This document shows, in pieces, positions 44,857 through 53,590 of a DNA stretch of 64,000 bases (position 1 is the stretch's first letter; every line of letters starts with the position of its first letter). The notes beneath the pieces were generated by a model that was not told the origin of the DNA, did not search any database, and saw only the letters and a program-made list of their open reading frames with translations. A program made the translations under genes and the position numbers. Origin of the DNA: Treponema phagedenis (lineage in GTDB: Bacteria; Spirochaetota; Spirochaetia; Treponematales; Treponemataceae); NCBI RefSeq assembly GCF_008153345.1, contig NZ_CP042818.1, positions 3,001,001 to 3,065,000 of the forward strand. The letters are read 5' to 3'.

Positions 44857-45822
44857 ATGAGACAAAAGCTTACTTTATGTATCGTGCTGCTTTTTGCCGC
44901 CTTTTCTGTTTTTGCAAAAGGAGCGAAAGACGCTGATAAAACCGTAAAAGTTGTCGTGCCGAAAGATGCGCGTGTGTTTTGCATGGCGAATATGATAAGC
45001 GAAAATCGTGCACTCTGTTTACCGACCGAGTACGTGTTGCTGAAATCATCTGAGCTTATACAGGCGCATGTTATCGCGGAAGAAGCGGATATTGCGCTGC
45101 TTCCTCCACACATTGCGGCTCTTTTGTACACAAAAGGAGTCCAAATTCAGGTGGCGGGTTCAATAAGTATGAGGCAGCTTTACGGTATTACAACGGAAAA
45201 TATTACCGGTTTGCATGAGCTGAAAGGAAAAACCATTGCAGCAGTCGACCAAGGCAGTATTGATGATATAATTTTGCGGTCAATTTTGAAAGAGTCCGGA
45301 TTAGAGCCCGATAAAGATGTATTTTTCAATTACATTGAACCGGAAGAAGAGTTGGCTTCCATGTTTATAAACGGAAAAATTTCTATTGCTATTGTAAGTG
45401 AACCGGAGCTCAGTGTGATTACGTGCAAGAAAAAAAATGCTGCGCTATTTTTAGATGTGCAGGAAGAATGGCGTAATACAGTCGGCGAAAACGCTTTGTA
45501 TCCGCAACTTTCTTTAGTAATCAGCAAAAAACTTTTAAAAAAGCATCCGAAATATATAGCAGCTTTTGTCAAAGCTCTGGAAGAATCTATCGCATGGGCG
45601 CAAAACAATCCAAAAAAAGCAGGAGAAAAAACGGCAGCGCTTACCGACTTCTCTTCCGCAGCTCTTTTAACGCAGGCAATTCCTCGCATGAACCTTGAGT
45701 GGAGCCCAATCAAAGAGAATCTTTCCGCAATCAAAACATACTTCCGCATTTTAGCGGAAGCAAATGCCCGGCTTATCGGCGGGAAGCTTCCCGATGAAGC
45801 GTTTTATTTTCTATCAAAATAA
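44857..45822 (+). CDS. orphan ABC substrate-binding protein (NMT1/TauA-like)
   Basis: A 321-residue periplasmic protein with signal MRQKLTLCIVLLFAAFSVFA. The body has the NMT1/SsuA pattern: EADIALLPPHIAALLYTKG, LHELKGKTIAAVDQGSIDDI (about residue 125) and KKHPKYIAAFVKALEESIAWA (about 230). Relatives bind sulfonates, nitrate or thiamine precursors. No permease or ATPase gene accompanies it, but it is divergent from thiB, so a pyrimidine-type thiamine precursor is a conceivable ligand; this is a guess. GGGG before the ATG is the ribosome site. Confidence 0.82.
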   Translation: MRQKLTLCIVLLFAAFSVFAKGAKDADKTVKVVVPKDARVFCMANMISENRALCLPTEYVLLKSSELIQAHVIAEEADIALLPPHIAALLYTKGVQIQVAGSISMRQLYGITTENITGLHELKGKTIAAVDQGSIDDIILRSILKESGLEPDKDVFFNYIEPEEELASMFINGKISIAIVSEPELSVITCKKKNAALFLDVQEEWRNTVGENALYPQLSLVISKKLLKKHPKYIAAFVKALEESIAWAQNNPKKAGEKTAALTDFSSAALLTQAIPRMNLEWSPIKENLSAIKTYFRILAEANARLIGGKLPDEAFYFLSK

Positions 45823-45852
45823 CCCAAAACAGCCAAGCAAACTTGCCTTGCG

Positions 45853-46881
45853 TTAATCGGTAAGCTTGAAGGTTTTATTCAAAATACCGATTTTCCCTTT
45901 GAGTCCGGTAGTGGTTTTTATGGTATCATCATCAAAAATAAAAACCGCCTCGACTTCGGGAAAATCTTTAAGCAATTCTATGCTTTTTTTATACCCAAGC
46001 ACAAAACAAGCGGTAGAAAGCGCATCCGCATCGGTTGAGTTTTTTGCAAAAATTGAAACCGACACCAGATTTGTTTTTACCGGATATCCCGTTTTCGGAT
46101 CGATGATATGATGATACCTGACTCCGTTTTTCTCAAAAAATCGTTCATAGCTGCCGGAAGTAACCACAGAAGTATCCCTAACTTCCGCTGATACTACAGG
46201 AAATTCATTATGTAGATGCGGATTGCGTAAACCGACCTTCCACGGCTCTCCTTTAGACTTTTCTCCAAGTGCAAAAATATTTCCGCCTAAATCAATAATC
46301 GCAGTGTTGATATCGCGTTGTTTTAATATTTTTATAATTTCGTCCGCAGCGAACCCTTTTGCAATTGCTCCAAGATCAAGCATCATGCCGGACTCTTTTA
46401 AAAACACCGTATTTTTATTAAACTCTATGTTTTTATAATTGGCAAGCGAAAGCCTGTTTTTGATTTCATCATCTGCCGGAACATTTGCCGTATCAAAGCC
46501 GATATTCCACAGTTTTACGATTGCTCCGATTGCAGGATCAAAGGCGCCATTTGTTTTTTCTGCAAAAAACACTGCTGTTTGCAAAAGACTTATTAACTCA
46601 TGCGATACAGTTACCGGCTTTATCCCTGCGTGCGTATTCACAAGCATGAGTTCAGAGTTTTCGGCATTTGCACTCAAAATTTCTTCCAGTTTTTGAAGCC
46701 GGGTAAAAATGGAATCCAAGGTTTTTTCAGCTTCTTTTTTCGGAAGTTTCGTATAGATTCGTATCTGGCAAAGAGTTCCTATTACAAAACCCGCACGCGC
46801 ATACTCCTTATATGGAGCTGCCCCGCAGCAGATTAACAGAAAAGAAAAGAGAAGAAAAGCATATTTTACGAGATTTTTCAT
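45853..46881 (-). CDS. apbE: FAD:protein FMN transferase lipoprotein (ApbE/Ftp)
   Basis: A 342-residue protein. The lipoprotein signal ends in LLICC. Motifs: GTLCQIRIYTK near the N-terminus, GAFDPAIGAIVKLW, the metal/flavin site DLGAIAKGFAAD (about residue 175), DLGGNIFALG, TSVVTSGSYERFF (about 240), HHIIDPKTGYPV and STDADALSTACFVLG. ApbE attaches FMN to membrane flavoproteins such as RnfG/NqrC. The T. pallidum homologue (Ftp, TP0796) also hydrolyses FAD. Anchored in the inner membrane facing the periplasm. No Rnf/Nqr target gene is in the window. Confidence 0.94.
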   Translation of the reverse strand: MKNLVKYAFLLFSFLLICCGAAPYKEYARAGFVIGTLCQIRIYTKLPKKEAEKTLDSIFTRLQKLEEILSANAENSELMLVNTHAGIKPVTVSHELISLLQTAVFFAEKTNGAFDPAIGAIVKLWNIGFDTANVPADDEIKNRLSLANYKNIEFNKNTVFLKESGMMLDLGAIAKGFAADEIIKILKQRDINTAIIDLGGNIFALGEKSKGEPWKVGLRNPHLHNEFPVVSAEVRDTSVVTSGSYERFFEKNGVRYHHIIDPKTGYPVKTNLVSVSIFAKNSTDADALSTACFVLGYKKSIELLKDFPEVEAVFIFDDDTIKTTTGLKGKIGILNKTFKLTD

Positions 46882-46931
46882 ACGCTGACTAAAATACCGT
46901 AAAAAAAGGCTTTATACAAGAGAAGGTAAAT

Positions 46932-47981
46932 TTATTTCAGTTGATCGGTTTTGAGCAGCCAATGATAAAACTCCGAGCCCGAAACTTTTCCGCCAGGATT
47001 AAAATTTCTGCCGTCAACAAGCGGAATAATATCCTCTTCAACCGAGCCGAGAATGGCATCAAAAAACGGGCTTTCAAAGGGTAAATCGGGAATAGGACTT
47101 GTTTGCCGCTTTTCATAAATTCTGCTGTAGCGGTTTAAATTGCGAGTATCGTTTCCGTTTAAAAAATGCCATAAAAAGAGAGCGGCATCTTTTCTTGTGG
47201 TGTTTTGTGAAAAATCAATTTCCGGCGCATACCAGCCTGCCTGTTGCAAACGTTCCGCAAGCACAGTTACTTTCCAGCGCGCAGTACCGGTAATATAATG
47301 CAACCCGCTGCTATTCTCCTGTGTTATAGCAGTCATCCCCAAAAGAGAAAGTTCAGTTGCTTCAAGGTAACTTTCCGAGCCGGTATAATCTTTAGTAAAT
47401 CTCCTCCCGAGACAAAAATCTCTTTTTTCTTTGTATAAATTGGTGTATTGTTTAGGTAAAAAAGGCAGCGATGCATCAAAAGCCACCAAAGCATCAACAT
47501 ATTCTTTTAAATGATAATAAGTATCGCCAAGCTCGGCGCGAAGTCGATATGCCGTTGCATCTTTTTCGGTTAAGTTTTCAAGGTAGTTTTTTTTCTCAGA
47601 GAGGTTGCGAAGTGCGCGCGCGGTAACAAGCTGTACATATTCATCATAAGGGTCATTAGATGTTGCAAGACGCAATTTTTTTATTGCGGCAGATCGCTCA
47701 TTCTTTAGCAATAATAAATCGGCATACAGTGCATAACTGCGCGCAATAAACGGTGCATCGGATGAAGGAATCGAAATAATTTTGTCTAAATCTCTTTGAA
47801 TTGCTGCAAGAGATGCCTTGTTTTTTTCTATTCTTTGAGCAGTAAGTTCTTCTTCTATCTTTGATAACTCCACAACAGAAAAGTCTTTTTTATCGGTTGT
47901 GTATAAAACATCCTGTTGCAGAGAAGCGCATCCTGTTAATACGGCAACAAACAATAAAAATATAACATTTTCTTTTTTCAT
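46932..47981 (-). CDS. TPR-containing lipoprotein with an SLH-like C-terminus
   Basis: A 349-residue protein. The signal ends in VLTGC. Residues about 55-200 are helical repeats of TPR type (ARSYALYADLLLLKNERSAA, AYRLRAELGDTYYHLKEYVD). The last 130 residues include two S-layer-homology-like modules (TRKDAALFLWHFLNG near 250, and PLVDGRNFNPGGKVSGSEFY at the end). Suggests a periplasmic scaffold bound to the cell wall or envelope. I recall similar treponemal lipoproteins without known function. Monocistronic. Confidence 0.8.
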   Translation of the reverse strand: MKKENVIFLLFVAVLTGCASLQQDVLYTTDKKDFSVVELSKIEEELTAQRIEKNKASLAAIQRDLDKIISIPSSDAPFIARSYALYADLLLLKNERSAAIKKLRLATSNDPYDEYVQLVTARALRNLSEKKNYLENLTEKDATAYRLRAELGDTYYHLKEYVDALVAFDASLPFLPKQYTNLYKEKRDFCLGRRFTKDYTGSESYLEATELSLLGMTAITQENSSGLHYITGTARWKVTVLAERLQQAGWYAPEIDFSQNTTRKDAALFLWHFLNGNDTRNLNRYSRIYEKRQTSPIPDLPFESPFFDAILGSVEEDIIPLVDGRNFNPGGKVSGSEFYHWLLKTDQLK

Positions 47982-48435
47982 AATTTACCCCAATGCGTGT
48001 TTTATTAGTATTTATTATAAAATAGCTCAAAAAGAAAGTATTTGCACATATTTTCAGTATTTTTCAAGTATACTTTATCGGAAAAATCAATGCAAGGGAG
48101 CGCATTGCCTCACATTAAATCTAACTGAAATAAAAACGGTTCATCACATAAAAATCTAACCTAAATATAATAGCCTTGCGAGGCTAAACTATGGGATTGG
48201 ATATGAGAATAAAAAAGATACTTTTGGAAGAAACGGCAAAACGTTATTGTTGGGCATCAAAAAAAGAAAAGACAAAAATTATTGATGAGTTCACTGCAAC
48301 GACCGGCTACAATAGAAAGTACGCAATTTATGTGCTTAAAAATAAAGCCGTGTTGCATACGAGTGTTTTCAACAATGTAAAAAAACTTTCGGTTAAAATA
48401 ATCAATAAGCCTCGAAAAAAAAGAACGGTTAATTT

Positions 48436-48615
48436 CGGCAAGGAGATATCTTGCCTCATTAACCGGTCGAGTTTTGAAAAGCTTATCAGCCACTGTGCTT
48501 TTCAAAACATCGCATTATTAAAGTGCCGTTTCTCGTTGTACTTGCGAAACGGCGGAATTCATCAAACCTCACAAACTGATGTTTGTTCGCTTGCTGAATT
48601 TATAGGAATGTATGA
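48436..48615. repeat. hairpin array inserted in the transposase gene
   Basis: Stems in order: GGCAAG/CTTGCC; GTTTTGAAAAGC/GCTTTTCAAAAC (48471-48508); GCCGTTTC/GAAACGGC. The first two recur at 51490-51580, where the third is replaced by a different stem. The insertion keeps the host reading frame open. Confidence 0.75.
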
Positions 48616-48765
48616 ACCGTATTATGGCGATGATGTCAGACATGAGGTGATTCGGCTTTGGGAGTATTCGACTTGGCTTTGTTCAAAGCGATTGGTCGTT
48701 TTTATTCGTGATAATCTTCCTATAAAATCGACACTTGAGCAATTATCAAATTGCGAAAAATGTCG

Positions 48766-48880
48766 ATTTCCGCACTTTTGTAACGAAGTGAAAAAGTGCA
48801 TTTAAAAAATAAGTTTTGCATTACTGTTTATCAAGCAAAACTTGAGTGGTTTATGAGCCTGCTATTTTGCAGGCGAAATT
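48766..48880. repeat. second hairpin insertion in the same transposase gene
   Basis: Consecutive stems GCACTTTT/AAAAGTGC, AAGTTTTGC/GCAAAACTT and CCTGC/GCAGG separate the RDNLP block from the KMKLG block of the transposase and introduce stops. Confidence 0.65.
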
Positions 48881-49211
48881 AACCGTTGCATACTTTGCCG
48901 AGCAGTTTTCGTATTCAGATGAACTGAAAATGAAATTGGGTAAAATCTCCAGTGCAACAATCGGAAGATTCTTAAAGCCTGAAATTGCAAAATGCTCTGT
49001 CAAAGGCATCTCGACGACACGACCGGCAAAAAACCTCAATCAGCTTATCCCGATACGCACTTTTTTCGACTGGGATGAACGAAAACCCGGATTTTTAGAG
49101 CAAAAACCGGAACGCCCAAAAACTTAAACAGAGAGGTTAAGTAAATTCAAGGGTGGTATATTCTACTATTTAACTTCTTAAAGAAAAAACATAGATAAGC
49201 TATTATTAAAT

Positions 49212-49379
49212 TTATTGTATTCCAATTTCCGTAAAATATTTATAAATTCCATTATAATAACTTGGATTCATTGTTTTATCTGAGGCCTCGCCCTTTGGCA
49301 GAAAAATTATAAAGCCCTGTCTCGCACGAGTAAGTAATACACGATATGCATTTTTTAAATTCGGTATAACTAGATAACA
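49212..49379 (-). pseudogene. C-terminal remnant of a DUF2075/Schlafen-like helicase-fold protein
   Basis: Translating the minus strand upstream of a TAA at 49212-49214 gives about 55 residues. They include NLKNAYRVLLTRARQG, FIIFLPKGEASDKT and NPSYYNGIYKYFTEIGIQ. LKNAYRVLLTRARQG is the terminal helicase-like motif of DUF2075 proteins. Everything upstream is lost: a lipoprotein gene begins at 49385. Some DUF2075 proteins occur in defence or accessory islands. The piece sits inside the broken IS. Confidence 0.7.
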
Positions 49380-49384
49380 GCTAA

Positions 49385-49822
49385 CTATTTATTTTCACGT
49401 GTTGTTGGACTTTGCAGAAAATTATTATCATCTGCTGACAACTCCCAAGTTAAAGGGGTAATTAAAGGGATACCGCCTAATGTTATATAAGGGTAATTTT
49501 CATATACAAAGAAATTGACAGATGTCTTTTGACCGTTATTCCTCTTGTGAGTGAAAACATACTTAAAACTTATTTTGGCATCTTTGGGGAGATCACGATA
49601 TAATATGGTTGAATTATCTTCATCAATATTTTCGGTACTATTTCCCACTAATTCGGCAAAATAAACTATATCTTTTTCTGATGTGAATTCTGCTATTTTA
49701 TTATCACTAGAATCGTACACAGTTACAATGTCACCATCGTTATTTGAATTGGTGCAAGCAGAAAGACAAATTACGACAAAAAAATACAACAAAAAGCTAA
49801 AAAATTTGAAGGATTTTATCAT
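49385..49822 (-). CDS. small lipoprotein of unknown function
   Basis: A 145-residue protein. The signal MIKSFKFFSFLLYFFVVICLS is followed by the lipobox end CLSAC. The mature part is acidic and beta-rich (VTVYDSSDNKIAEFTSEKDI, YRDLPKDAKISFKYVFTHKR), with an FFVYENYPYITLGG strand. I do not recognise the family. It has a consensus promoter. Cargo position within a broken IS suggests acquisition by transfer, though it looks intact. Confidence 0.7.
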   Translation of the reverse strand: MIKSFKFFSFLLYFFVVICLSACTNSNNDGDIVTVYDSSDNKIAEFTSEKDIVYFAELVGNSTENIDEDNSTILYRDLPKDAKISFKYVFTHKRNNGQKTSVNFFVYENYPYITLGGIPLITPLTWELSADDNNFLQSPTTRENK

Positions 49823-49838
49823 TTTTATACTCTCTTTT

Positions 49839-49867
49839 ATTATAGCATAATATTTTTAAAATGTCAA
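49839..49867 (-). promoter_or_regulatory. consensus sigma-70 promoter of the lipoprotein gene
   Basis: Minus-strand TTGACA (49862-49867), 17-bp spacer, TATAAT (49839-49844). All twelve hexamer positions match consensus. The IS1202-like target duplication begins at the next base, 49868. Confidence 0.88.
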
Positions 49868-49883
49868 GGTTGTTGCATTTATC

Positions 49884-51273
49884 TGTCTTTAATCTGTGAT
49901 AATTTCACCCCTATAAGTTTTCAATGAATATTTCGCCCCTATATTTTACCGAGGTGAAATTATTGACTTATTACATTACACTGGAGGAATGAAATTATTT
50001 ATGAGCATTGATCAAATTACACGAGGACATGTTATCGCCAACTGCTTAGAGGGGAGATGTACGGTACAACAGGCTGCGCTTCGATTAAACCTTTCACGAA
50101 GACGCGTACAGCAATTAAAAAAGGCGTTCAAAGAAAAGGGTTTAGCAGCAATGCTGCATGGCAACAGTCAGCGTCCCTCTGCAAAGAAGACCTCGAAAGA
50201 AATTGAGCAGCGATTACTTGCGCTGCGAAGCGATCCCGCATTGTCAAATTGCAGCTGTCATATTCGACTCTGCGCCGTATTCTGTTATCACATGGAATTT
50301 ATTCACCAAAGAAAAGACGAACACGAAAGAAGGTGCATAAAACGCGCAATAGAAGAGCTTGCTTCGGAGAGCTGTTGCAAGTGGACGCAACTCCGTTTCC
50401 TTGGTTCGGCGGGAAAGAAAAATCCGCATTACATGCTTTTATTGATGATGCACGCGGAATGATTACCGGTCTTTATTTATGCAAAAACGAGTGCCTGCTC
50501 GGATATTTAGAAGTTCTGCGGCAGACACTCGAAAATTACGGACTCCCTGCCGCTCTTTATCCGGATAAGTGTAGCGTTTTTTTTGTTAATGCAAAAAAAC
50601 AGTTATCCATTGAGGAGCAATTACAAGGAACCAAGGAACAAGTAACACAATTCGGCAAAATTATCAAGTACTTAGGAATCGATATGTTCCCGGCTCATTC
50701 ATCACAAGCAAAAGGACGTGTTGAGCGATTATGGCAAACATTACAAAGCCGACTCCCTGTTGAATTTGCACGACGCCACATCACAACCATAGAGCAAGCA
50801 AATCAATTCTTAAAAGAGTATATCGGTATTTTCAACAAACAGTTTGGTGTTTCGGCCTGCGATTCATATTCAATGTTTGTACCGACGCCAAAAACACTCG
50901 ATCTTGATAAACTGTTGTCATCGGTTATTACGCGCAAGCTTTCAAGCGGTTCTACCATCTCAATCAAAAACCATTTGTTTAAAATTGAGCAGAATAAATT
51001 CGGCGCAGGCACAACGGTAAATGTATTGATTTCACAAAAACATGGTATACGCGCTTTAATACATGATGAATTCTATCCGATTGTACCGCTCGATGATATA
51101 TACCGAACCGATACGGTTGGACGAACCGGAGACCTGCCTCAAGTAGTTATTGACTTGATTTATGAATTCTTACTTAAAGATGCAAAAGCAGGATAACTCG
51201 ATGTGTTAAGGGGTGCAATTTTCATTGCAAAATTAACCCCCTTTAGGGGTGAAATATTCACTGGTTATTGACA
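49884..51273. mobile_element. IS1202-like insertion sequence with 16-bp target duplication
   Basis: Bounded by TGTC and GACA ends, with imperfect inverted repeats carrying the shared word TTTCACCCCTA. It is flanked by direct repeats GGTTGTTGCATTTATC at 49868-49883 and 51274-51289. A 16-bp duplication fits the ISTde1-type branch of the IS1202 group as I recall it. Its transposase has an internal deletion and frameshift. Confidence 0.88.
49989..51196 (+). pseudogene. IS1202-like transposase, frameshifted
   Basis: The N-terminal part (49989-50250) has a helix-turn-helix, CTVQQAALRLNLSRRRVQQL. The catalytic part continues in another frame from 50249: QLSYSTLRRILLSHGI, LLQVDATPFPWFGG (first Asp), AFIDDARGMITGLYL, LYPDKCSVFF (second Asp) and HSSQAKGRVERLWQTLQ (Glu). 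Between SDPALSNC and LQLSYST some twelve residues typical of the family are missing as well as the frame being lost, so a small deletion caused it. The rest is well kept, up to VVIDLIYEFLLKDAK. Confidence 0.85.
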
Positions 51274-51320
51274 GGTTGTTGCATTTATCATACATTACGT
51301 TTGGACGAATTAGTAATTAT

Positions 51321-51521
51321 TTACTTGCGATAATTTTTTATTTTATGAGAATGCTCATCCAAGAGTTTCCTTGAATATTTTTTTTCATTTTTTGAATCTT
51401 TAACTTCTTTCCAAAGAATAGAAGCCACTTTCAACTTATTAGAATAGTCGGCACTGCATTCATCTGAACAAAAATCTTTCAAAAGAACATTTAATTTCGG
51501 CAAGGAAATATCTTGCCTCAT
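51321..51521 (-). pseudogene. unidentified short reading frame fused to repeat sequence
   Basis: A 66-residue frame whose first dozen residues come from the hairpin repeat. The remainder (LLKDFCSDECSADYSNKLK and on, then KKYSRKLLDEHSHKIKNYRK) is lysine-rich and helix-prone. It may be the 3' end of an accessory gene cut by the repeat. I do not recognise it and doubt expression. Confidence 0.25.
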
Positions 51522-51655
51522 TAAATGGTCGAGTTTTGAAAAGCTTGTCAGCCACTGTGCTTTTCAAAACATCGCTTATTTTTCTGTGTGCTCATCGCAC
51601 ACGGAAATCAGCAACTCTAAAAGTTGATACTTTTTTAGTTGCTGATTTTTAAAGA
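51490..51655. repeat. four-hairpin array
   Basis: Stems in order: GGCAAG/CTTGCC; GTTTTGAAAAGC/GCTTTTCAAAAC; CTGTGTGC/GCACACGG; AATCAGCAACT/AGTTGCTGATT. The first two stems are shared with 48436-48510; the third and fourth differ. Confidence 0.75.
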
Positions 51656-51863
51656 ACGGATAGACAAAAAGGTTATAAAAAAATATGATACAGCAAAGAC
51701 TCCGTACAGCCGGTTGCTTGAATCTCCTGATGTGCCGGAGAAAGAAAAAGCGGAACTGCGGCGGCGAAAGGCAGCTTTGGATTTATCGGAACTGCTCGTA
51801 AAAGTCACGGAACTACAAAAAGCACTTATTGCTACTGCAGTTCCGTGGCGAAACAAAAAGTAA
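51639..51863 (+). pseudogene. C-terminal fragment of the split integrase-type transposase
   Basis: About 70 residues, VIKKYDTAKTPYSRLLESPD, then EKAELRRRKAALDLSELLVK, that form the usual C-terminus of the transposase beginning at 48191. It ends 10 bases before the right terminal repeats. The hairpin array at 51490 and the IS1202-like element lie between the two halves. Confidence 0.78.
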
Positions 51864-52015
51864 TTTCGGTTAGGTTTTTACTTGAGGAACAGCGAAATTA
51901 CGGTTAGGTTTTTACTTGAGGAAATACGGGGAGAGATTCACGACAAGAGCTAAGAAGATTTTTATTCTTTCCTTTGCAGTAAAAATAATCTTTTTTTTAA
52001 GTGTTTCGTGAAGAA

Positions 52016-52806
52016 TTAGATTGATAATGCTTGTGCTAAACTGCCGAACGGGTCTAAACTCATTGCGTAGCGCTTAGCTTTCACCTGAATATTTTTGCCG
52101 TGGATATGTTCTACCCGTTTAAGAATTGCAAGTGCCCATTTGCGAATAATGTTTTGGTTCGTTGCGGCATTCTTGTCTATCGTGGTGTTCGCATCTTCTT
52201 TGAACGTAACATCCAAATGCCAATGCATACTTTCTATCGCCCAATGTCCGCGCACCGCTTTCATAAATAAGTCGATATGAGCAGCTAAAGAGCTTATATA
52301 ATACCGCCGCTCAACGGTTGTTTTTTCTCCTTTTGTGATAGTAGTTTCTACCATGCCGATACTTTTTATGCCTTCCCACTTGCTCTTATTTGAAAGCCAT
52401 GTAATGTCATCTGTTATGTAGTATTTTCTTGTTTCAAATTGTCCGTGTGCTTTTTCAGATGTACTTCGGTAATTTTCGCACGCTGTAAGGTTTTCTCTTA
52501 TCTCGTCAATACGAAAATAGTCACAGATATCATCGTAGAGCGTTTTTTGGTTCTCCTTTACCGCAAGAACATAATCGGCTTTGCACTCTTTTTTATAAAA
52601 CACGCATGGTTTGCGTTCCGATGGCGTCGATAGTGATAATCTGATTTTTTATGTTGATTTTTTGCAATAATTCAGGAATTGCTGTAATTTCATTTGATTT
52701 TTCATCAGTAAGCATTTGTCCGAGTGTGTAGCCGTCTTCATTGCAATAGGCGCTGACGATGTGCGCGGGTTTTTCATTTCCTCTTTTATTCGTGCCGAGG
52801 GTTTAA
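52016..52806 (-). pseudogene. ISAs1-family transposase, truncated and frameshifted
   Basis: The upstream part (52606-52806) reads NKRGNEKPAHIVSAYCNEDG, then IKNQIITIDAIGTQT with the first catalytic Asp region, and stops at MRVL. The downstream part (52016-52603) continues one frame over: KADYVLAVKENQKTLYDDI, RRYYISSL, RGHWAIESMHWHLDVTFKED (catalytic Glu). The shift is one base in GTTTTATAAAA near 52603. The N-terminal third is missing at a hairpin boundary, 52799. Confidence 0.88.
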
Positions 52807-52847
52807 TATCTCATTTTTTGAAGCATCATAAAAAGGATATTAAACCC
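52799..52847. repeat. hairpin at the broken end of the ISAs1 remnant
   Basis: Perfect 12-bp arms GGGTTTAATATC and GATATTAAACCC with a 25-base loop, the same design as the B-type hairpins but with another stem. Confidence 0.6.
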
Positions 52848-52885
52848 GAGTGCAACCTCCTTATGAGAACAACAACCTTGCCTAA

Positions 52886-53338
52886 GTGCGCAGGTTGTTG
52901 ATTTCCCTTTATGGTTTTATCCTTGGTTTATTGGCATTAATCATTGCCCAAAAAGCGGTATCGGAAAAAGTTGAAACACACCTCGTCGATAAAGCAAAAG
53001 ATACTGCGTTGATTATTAATGGCAGAATAGATGGTTTTTTCCAATTTCTTGAAAGTCTTGCCCGCTCACCGGTTTTAACCTCACCTTCTGTGCAGCTCGT
53101 GGAAAAAACAAAATACTTAAACGCACAACTTTCCTTCAATAAAACATTGCTGCAGCTAAACTTTTATGACCTTTCCGGTATTCGTTCCACGAATGACGGT
53201 AAACAAATAAATGTCAGTGATCGAAATTGGTTTCAATCCGCTGCACAAGGAAAAGCCTTTGTGTCAGTGTCATTTTACATGAGATTTGGCAAAACTGTTA
53301 CCTTTCGAGCAAATCCATATATAGCGTATGTTTATTAA
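52886..53338 (+). pseudogene. methyl-accepting chemotaxis protein, sensory-domain fragment
   Basis: About 150 residues: a membrane helix (LISLYGFILGLLALIIAQKA), then a Cache-type sensor start (VETHLVDKAKDTALIINGRI, then FFQFLESLARSPVLTSPSVQ, NFYDLSGIRSTNDGK, ISDRNWF-like VSDRNWFQSAAQGKAFVS). The second half of the sensor, HAMP and signalling domains are absent. The 5' side is joined to repeats and the 3' side to the prophage, so both ends are broken. Confidence 0.75.
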
Positions 53339-53590
53339 AAAATAAGCAAAAAGCCATATATATAGTGTTTATCAGTGATAAAGTGTGCTTTTAGGAAAAG
53401 GTATGATTTTACACGAGGTTTGGCAAAAATTGATGAAAAATGCCCAAAAAGGGCTGTTTTTAGCCGTTTCTGTTACCTTAAATCTTTTTATTTTTTGGTT
53501 TTGAAAAATCGGGAAAATTTTTAAGAAAATCCGCTTAAAAAGTAGTAAAAAACCAGATATCCGGGGCTGTTTTTTATGATGTTGTAAAAG

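Larger units (their letters stand above)
48191..49127 (+). pseudogene. integrase-type transposase, N-terminal two thirds, disrupted
   Basis: Recognisable blocks appear in order. First is the DNA-binding head KKEKTKIIDEFTATTGYNRK with YAIYVLKN. After 180 bases of foreign hairpins come YGDDVRHEVIRLWEYSTWLC and RLVVFIRDNLP. After a second hairpin insertion and a frame change come KMKLGKISSATIGRFLKPE, then GISTTRPAKNLNQLIPIRTF and DWDERKPGF. The catalytic aspartate region ends at 49127. The C-terminal part lies 2.5 kb downstream at 51639-51863. Non-functional in its present form. Confidence 0.82.
48104..51926. mobile_element. broken integrase-type IS carrying nested insertions
   Basis: Ends of about 65 bp are imperfect inverted repeats, each made of two direct copies of a CTAAC-containing word: AAATCTAACTGAAAT and AAAATCTAACCTAAAT at the left (48116-48166), and the counterparts ATTTCGGTTAGGTTTTT and ATTACGGTTAGGTTTTT at the right (51863-51912). 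Between lie the N-terminal and C-terminal parts of one transposase, a helicase-like remnant, a lipoprotein gene and a second IS. Confidence 0.72.

Noticed and set aside
50249-51196. Treating the second transposase frame as a complete gene with its own start
   Set aside because: It lacks the DNA-binding head present in the preceding frame and joins it at a deletion, so it is one broken gene.
51321-51521. A real 66-residue regulatory gene
   Set aside because: Its N-terminus is repeat sequence; kept only as a low-confidence remnant.
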